Assembly (NCBI RefSeq): GCF_018492665.1
Contig: NZ_JAFVME010000001.1
Span: forward strand, 124,001-188,000
Reading direction: 5' to 3'
Source of the DNA: Pedobacter sp. B4-66
GTDB taxonomy: Bacteria; Bacteroidota; Bacteroidia; Sphingobacteriales; Sphingobacteriaceae
DNA length: 64,000 nucleotides
The translations under genes and the position numbers were made by a program. Shown in pieces: positions 62,249 to 64,000 of this stretch (its first letter is position 1; each line of letters begins with the position of its first letter). Below the pieces are notes generated by a model. That model was not told the DNA's origin. It saw only the letters and a program-made list of their open reading frames with translations, and did not search any database.

Positions 62249-63634
62249 TTATTTACCCGAATAACCTGGATTCGGATCTAAACTATGATCCAACTGTATT
62301 TGGGTTATCGGAATTGGGAATAAATACTCATAATCCTCTACATGTGTATTTTGATCTAATGCTTCCAGTACAGCTTTTGCCCTTCCTGTTCTTGCCAAAT
62401 CGAACCAGCGATGTGCTTCAAAAGCAAATTCTACCCTTCGTTCGTTTTCTATTGCCAACAAAATATCCGCCTGCGTTAAAGCAGTTGAAGGAAGTATTTC
62501 TGCACGTTCTCTCACTTTATTCAGGTCAAATAAAGCACCTGCTGTAGCCGACAAGTTATCCAGATGAGCTTTTGCTTCTGCTCTTATCAAATAAAGCTCC
62601 GCAATCCTGAATATGTAGGCAGGATCTGTAGCAGGCAATCGGTAATATAGGTTACCGAACCAAATGGTGGTTCCGCCTTGCGTTACACTACCGATCAGTG
62701 CTTTTCTGCCACCAGAAATATTTGGATCATTAAGTAATTGAACAAAACGATCATTAGGTGCGTACCTGTAAGTACCCCCATTTGTTGGGTGCTGCATTTG
62801 AGCTCTGATAGCACTTGGATTAATCGCACTATACTCTAATTCGAATACAGATTCAGAAGTACCTACCGCATTACCTGCAAACCAAGCGCTATATGGTTTA
62901 ATTAAAGTATAGTCCGACGAAAGGTTGATCAGTTTTGTAGCATACTCTTCTGCCAGTGCCCATTCTTTTTTATACAAGTGAAGTCTGGCTCTTAAAGCCC
63001 ATACTGTGCGTTTAGTTGCTCTTATTCTGTTAAGGGTGTTCGGCAATAACTGCTCTGCATCTTCAAGATCTTTGAGCACTTGTGCATAAGTTTCATTCAA
63101 CGTGCTTCGTTTTACTTCTCTACGATTTTCTAATGAAGTAGTAGGCTCAAGTACAATTTGCACCCCTCCCCAGGCTCTTGCTAAATCAAAATAGGCTAAG
63201 GCCCGGATGAACTTTGCTTCGCCTACATATTGATCTTTCAATTGTTGTGTAAGTAATGGATCCTGCACTTTAGGCACCTTACTAATTACATTGTTTGCTC
63301 TGTTTATGGTGATGTAAATAGCCGACCATGCAGTATTGAAGTTCGTATCATCTGCTCTGAAGTTTACATTTACAAGATTCGCTGCACCTCCTGTAGTAAG
63401 GTTTTTGATATCTCCACTTGGAAAATAACCTAAGGTAACATAACCTTCACCATAATAACCAGTCGATGCCAATTGTCTATAAACTCCTCTCAGCGCTGTT
63501 TCGCTTGATGTTTTATCAAATATTGGGTTTTCATCTGATACTGCATTAATAGGATCTATGGTTAAAAATTTCTTGCAGGAGATGAGAGTTGATACCGCTG
63601 TTAATAAAACTATAATGTATTTTAAATTTTTCAT
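62249..63634 (-). CDS. RagB/SusD family lipoprotein of the DoxX-like operon
   Basis: This 461-residue protein has a lipobox (LIS-C, Cys20), the N-terminal SSETALRGVYRQLAS region, TPR-like helices (YVGEAKFIRALAYFDLARAWG), and the C-terminal signature YIFRIAELYLIRAEAKA and ENERRVEFAFEAHRWFDLARTG. It is a typical SusD-like lid protein that would bind a ligand at the cell surface for the SusC partner encoded 23 bases upstream. No glycoside hydrolase follows; instead three DoxX-like membrane proteins and an oxidoreductase do, so the imported substrate need not be a polysaccharide. Confidence 0.95.
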   Translation of the reverse strand: MKNLKYIIVLLTAVSTLISCKKFLTIDPINAVSDENPIFDKTSSETALRGVYRQLASTGYYGEGYVTLGYFPSGDIKNLTTGGAANLVNVNFRADDTNFNTAWSAIYITINRANNVISKVPKVQDPLLTQQLKDQYVGEAKFIRALAYFDLARAWGGVQIVLEPTTSLENRREVKRSTLNETYAQVLKDLEDAEQLLPNTLNRIRATKRTVWALRARLHLYKKEWALAEEYATKLINLSSDYTLIKPYSAWFAGNAVGTSESVFELEYSAINPSAIRAQMQHPTNGGTYRYAPNDRFVQLLNDPNISGGRKALIGSVTQGGTTIWFGNLYYRLPATDPAYIFRIAELYLIRAEAKAHLDNLSATAGALFDLNKVRERAEILPSTALTQADILLAIENERRVEFAFEAHRWFDLARTGRAKAVLEALDQNTHVEDYEYLFPIPITQIQLDHSLDPNPGYSGK

Positions 63635-63657
63635 TGCTATATAATTTTAATGTTCGA

Positions 63658-64000
63658 TTATAGAGTTAAGTTTAAGCCAAGCTGAATGGTACGAGGTTGT
63701 GGTGGTGTACCATAATCGTACCCCTGAATGTTACCTGTTCCAAGGTTCGACTCCGGGTCGGCACCTGTATATTTGGTAAATAATAACAGATTGCTTCCTG
63801 TTAGGTAAATCCTTAACTTATCTATTTTCGCCTTTTTTGTTAGTGCTTTTGGCAGTACATAACCAACTGTAAGTGAGCGCAACCTTAAGAATGAGCCATC
63901 TTCCAGAAAGCGACTATTCTCTTGTCTTGAATAATTAGCAGCGGTTAATTTTGGTGTATTGGTTATCTGTCCCGGTGTTGTCCATCTATCTAACTGGCTT
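63658..64000 (-). CDS. SusC/RagA TonB-dependent transporter, C-terminal end (partial)
   Basis: The frame is open to the right edge of the window (first complete codon at 63999), so only about 113 C-terminal residues are visible. They show the closing barrel strands of a SusC protein: RFLEDGSFLRLRSLTVGYVLP, DKLRIYLTGSNLLLFTKYTGADPE (key residues L-T-G-S-N-L and T-K-Y-x-G-x-D-P) and the terminal strand RTIQLGLNLTL. It heads the operon with the SusD gene 23 bases downstream. Its promoter, and any regulator, lie outside the window. Confidence 0.93.
   Translation of the reverse strand, partial: SQLDRWTTPGQITNTPKLTAANYSRQENSRFLEDGSFLRLRSLTVGYVLPKALTKKAKIDKLRIYLTGSNLLLFTKYTGADPESNLGTGNIQGYDYGTPPQPRTIQLGLNLTL

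Noticed and set aside
1..64000. CRISPR arrays, tRNA/rRNA genes, insertion sequences or prophage
   Set aside because: I looked in all gaps and found no regularly spaced repeats, cloverleaf-like sequence, transposase or integrase frames, or terminal inverted repeats.

Overview
The window looks like chromosomal DNA of a Bacteroidota bacterium, most likely a Sphingobacteriaceae member close to Pedobacter. The signs are a gliding/type IX secretion surface locus (gliding-motility C-terminal domain, PorP/SprF protein), SusC/SusD pairs, a hybrid two-component regulator with AraC output, promoters of the Bacteroidota type (TTTG, about 20 bp, TAnnTTTG), low GC and scarce Shine-Dalgarno sites. I see no tRNA, rRNA, CRISPR array, insertion sequence or prophage. 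The assignment is inference from gene content.

Layout. 1-3.1 kb: end of a large Ig/PKD-like surface protein, a small secreted protein, a protein with a type IX sorting domain and a PorP/SprF porin-like partner. 3.2-6.4 kb: an outer-membrane protein, a LytS-type kinase with LytTR regulator, and a small orphan; both flanking gaps hold 21-bp-phased direct repeats that resemble LytTR operators. 6.5-11.9 kb: a compact seven-gene operon with FAD oxidoreductase, methyltransferase, type III polyketide synthase, FabZ-like dehydratase, ketosynthase, acyl carrier protein and phosphopantetheinyl transferase. This is the strongest candidate for a distinctive biosynthetic system, probably making an O-methylated and/or oxidised alkylresorcinol or pyrone lipid from a dedicated carrier-bound acyl chain.

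11.9-28.5 kb is mostly housekeeping: Ppx/GppA and polyphosphate kinase, a histone H1-like protein, YajQ, a GNAT enzyme, a conserved unknown, a double-ATPase peptide ABC protein, MscS, RNase R, polyprenyl synthetase, L27 with an unusual repeated Lys/Ala tail, L21, a dicarboxylate symporter, an ECF sigma factor with a four-helix membrane partner, and a small NTF2-like secreted protein. 28.6-33.1 kb: an AraC regulator diverges from a propeller-type sensor kinase with its NarL-type regulator, around a 20-bp near-perfect inverted repeat. 33.1-41.8 kb: lipoprotein, GH20 hexosaminidase, thioredoxin reductase, acyl-CoA carboxylase beta subunit, a 556-bp gene-free gap with a symmetric array of GTTCG motifs, FabF and a short MutS-like ATPase.

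42-55 kb is a complete polysaccharide utilisation locus: hybrid regulator diverging from SusC-SusD-GH43-(sialidase-like/GH43 fusion)-clan GH-A hydrolase, suggesting arabinan or arabinoxylan as substrate. 55-64 kb holds a YeiH-family transporter and, on the same strand, an apparent operon running in from the right edge: SusC (cut), SusD, three tandem DoxX-like membrane proteins with a soluble C-terminal domain, and an FAD-dependent oxidoreductase. The role of this last operon is unknown.
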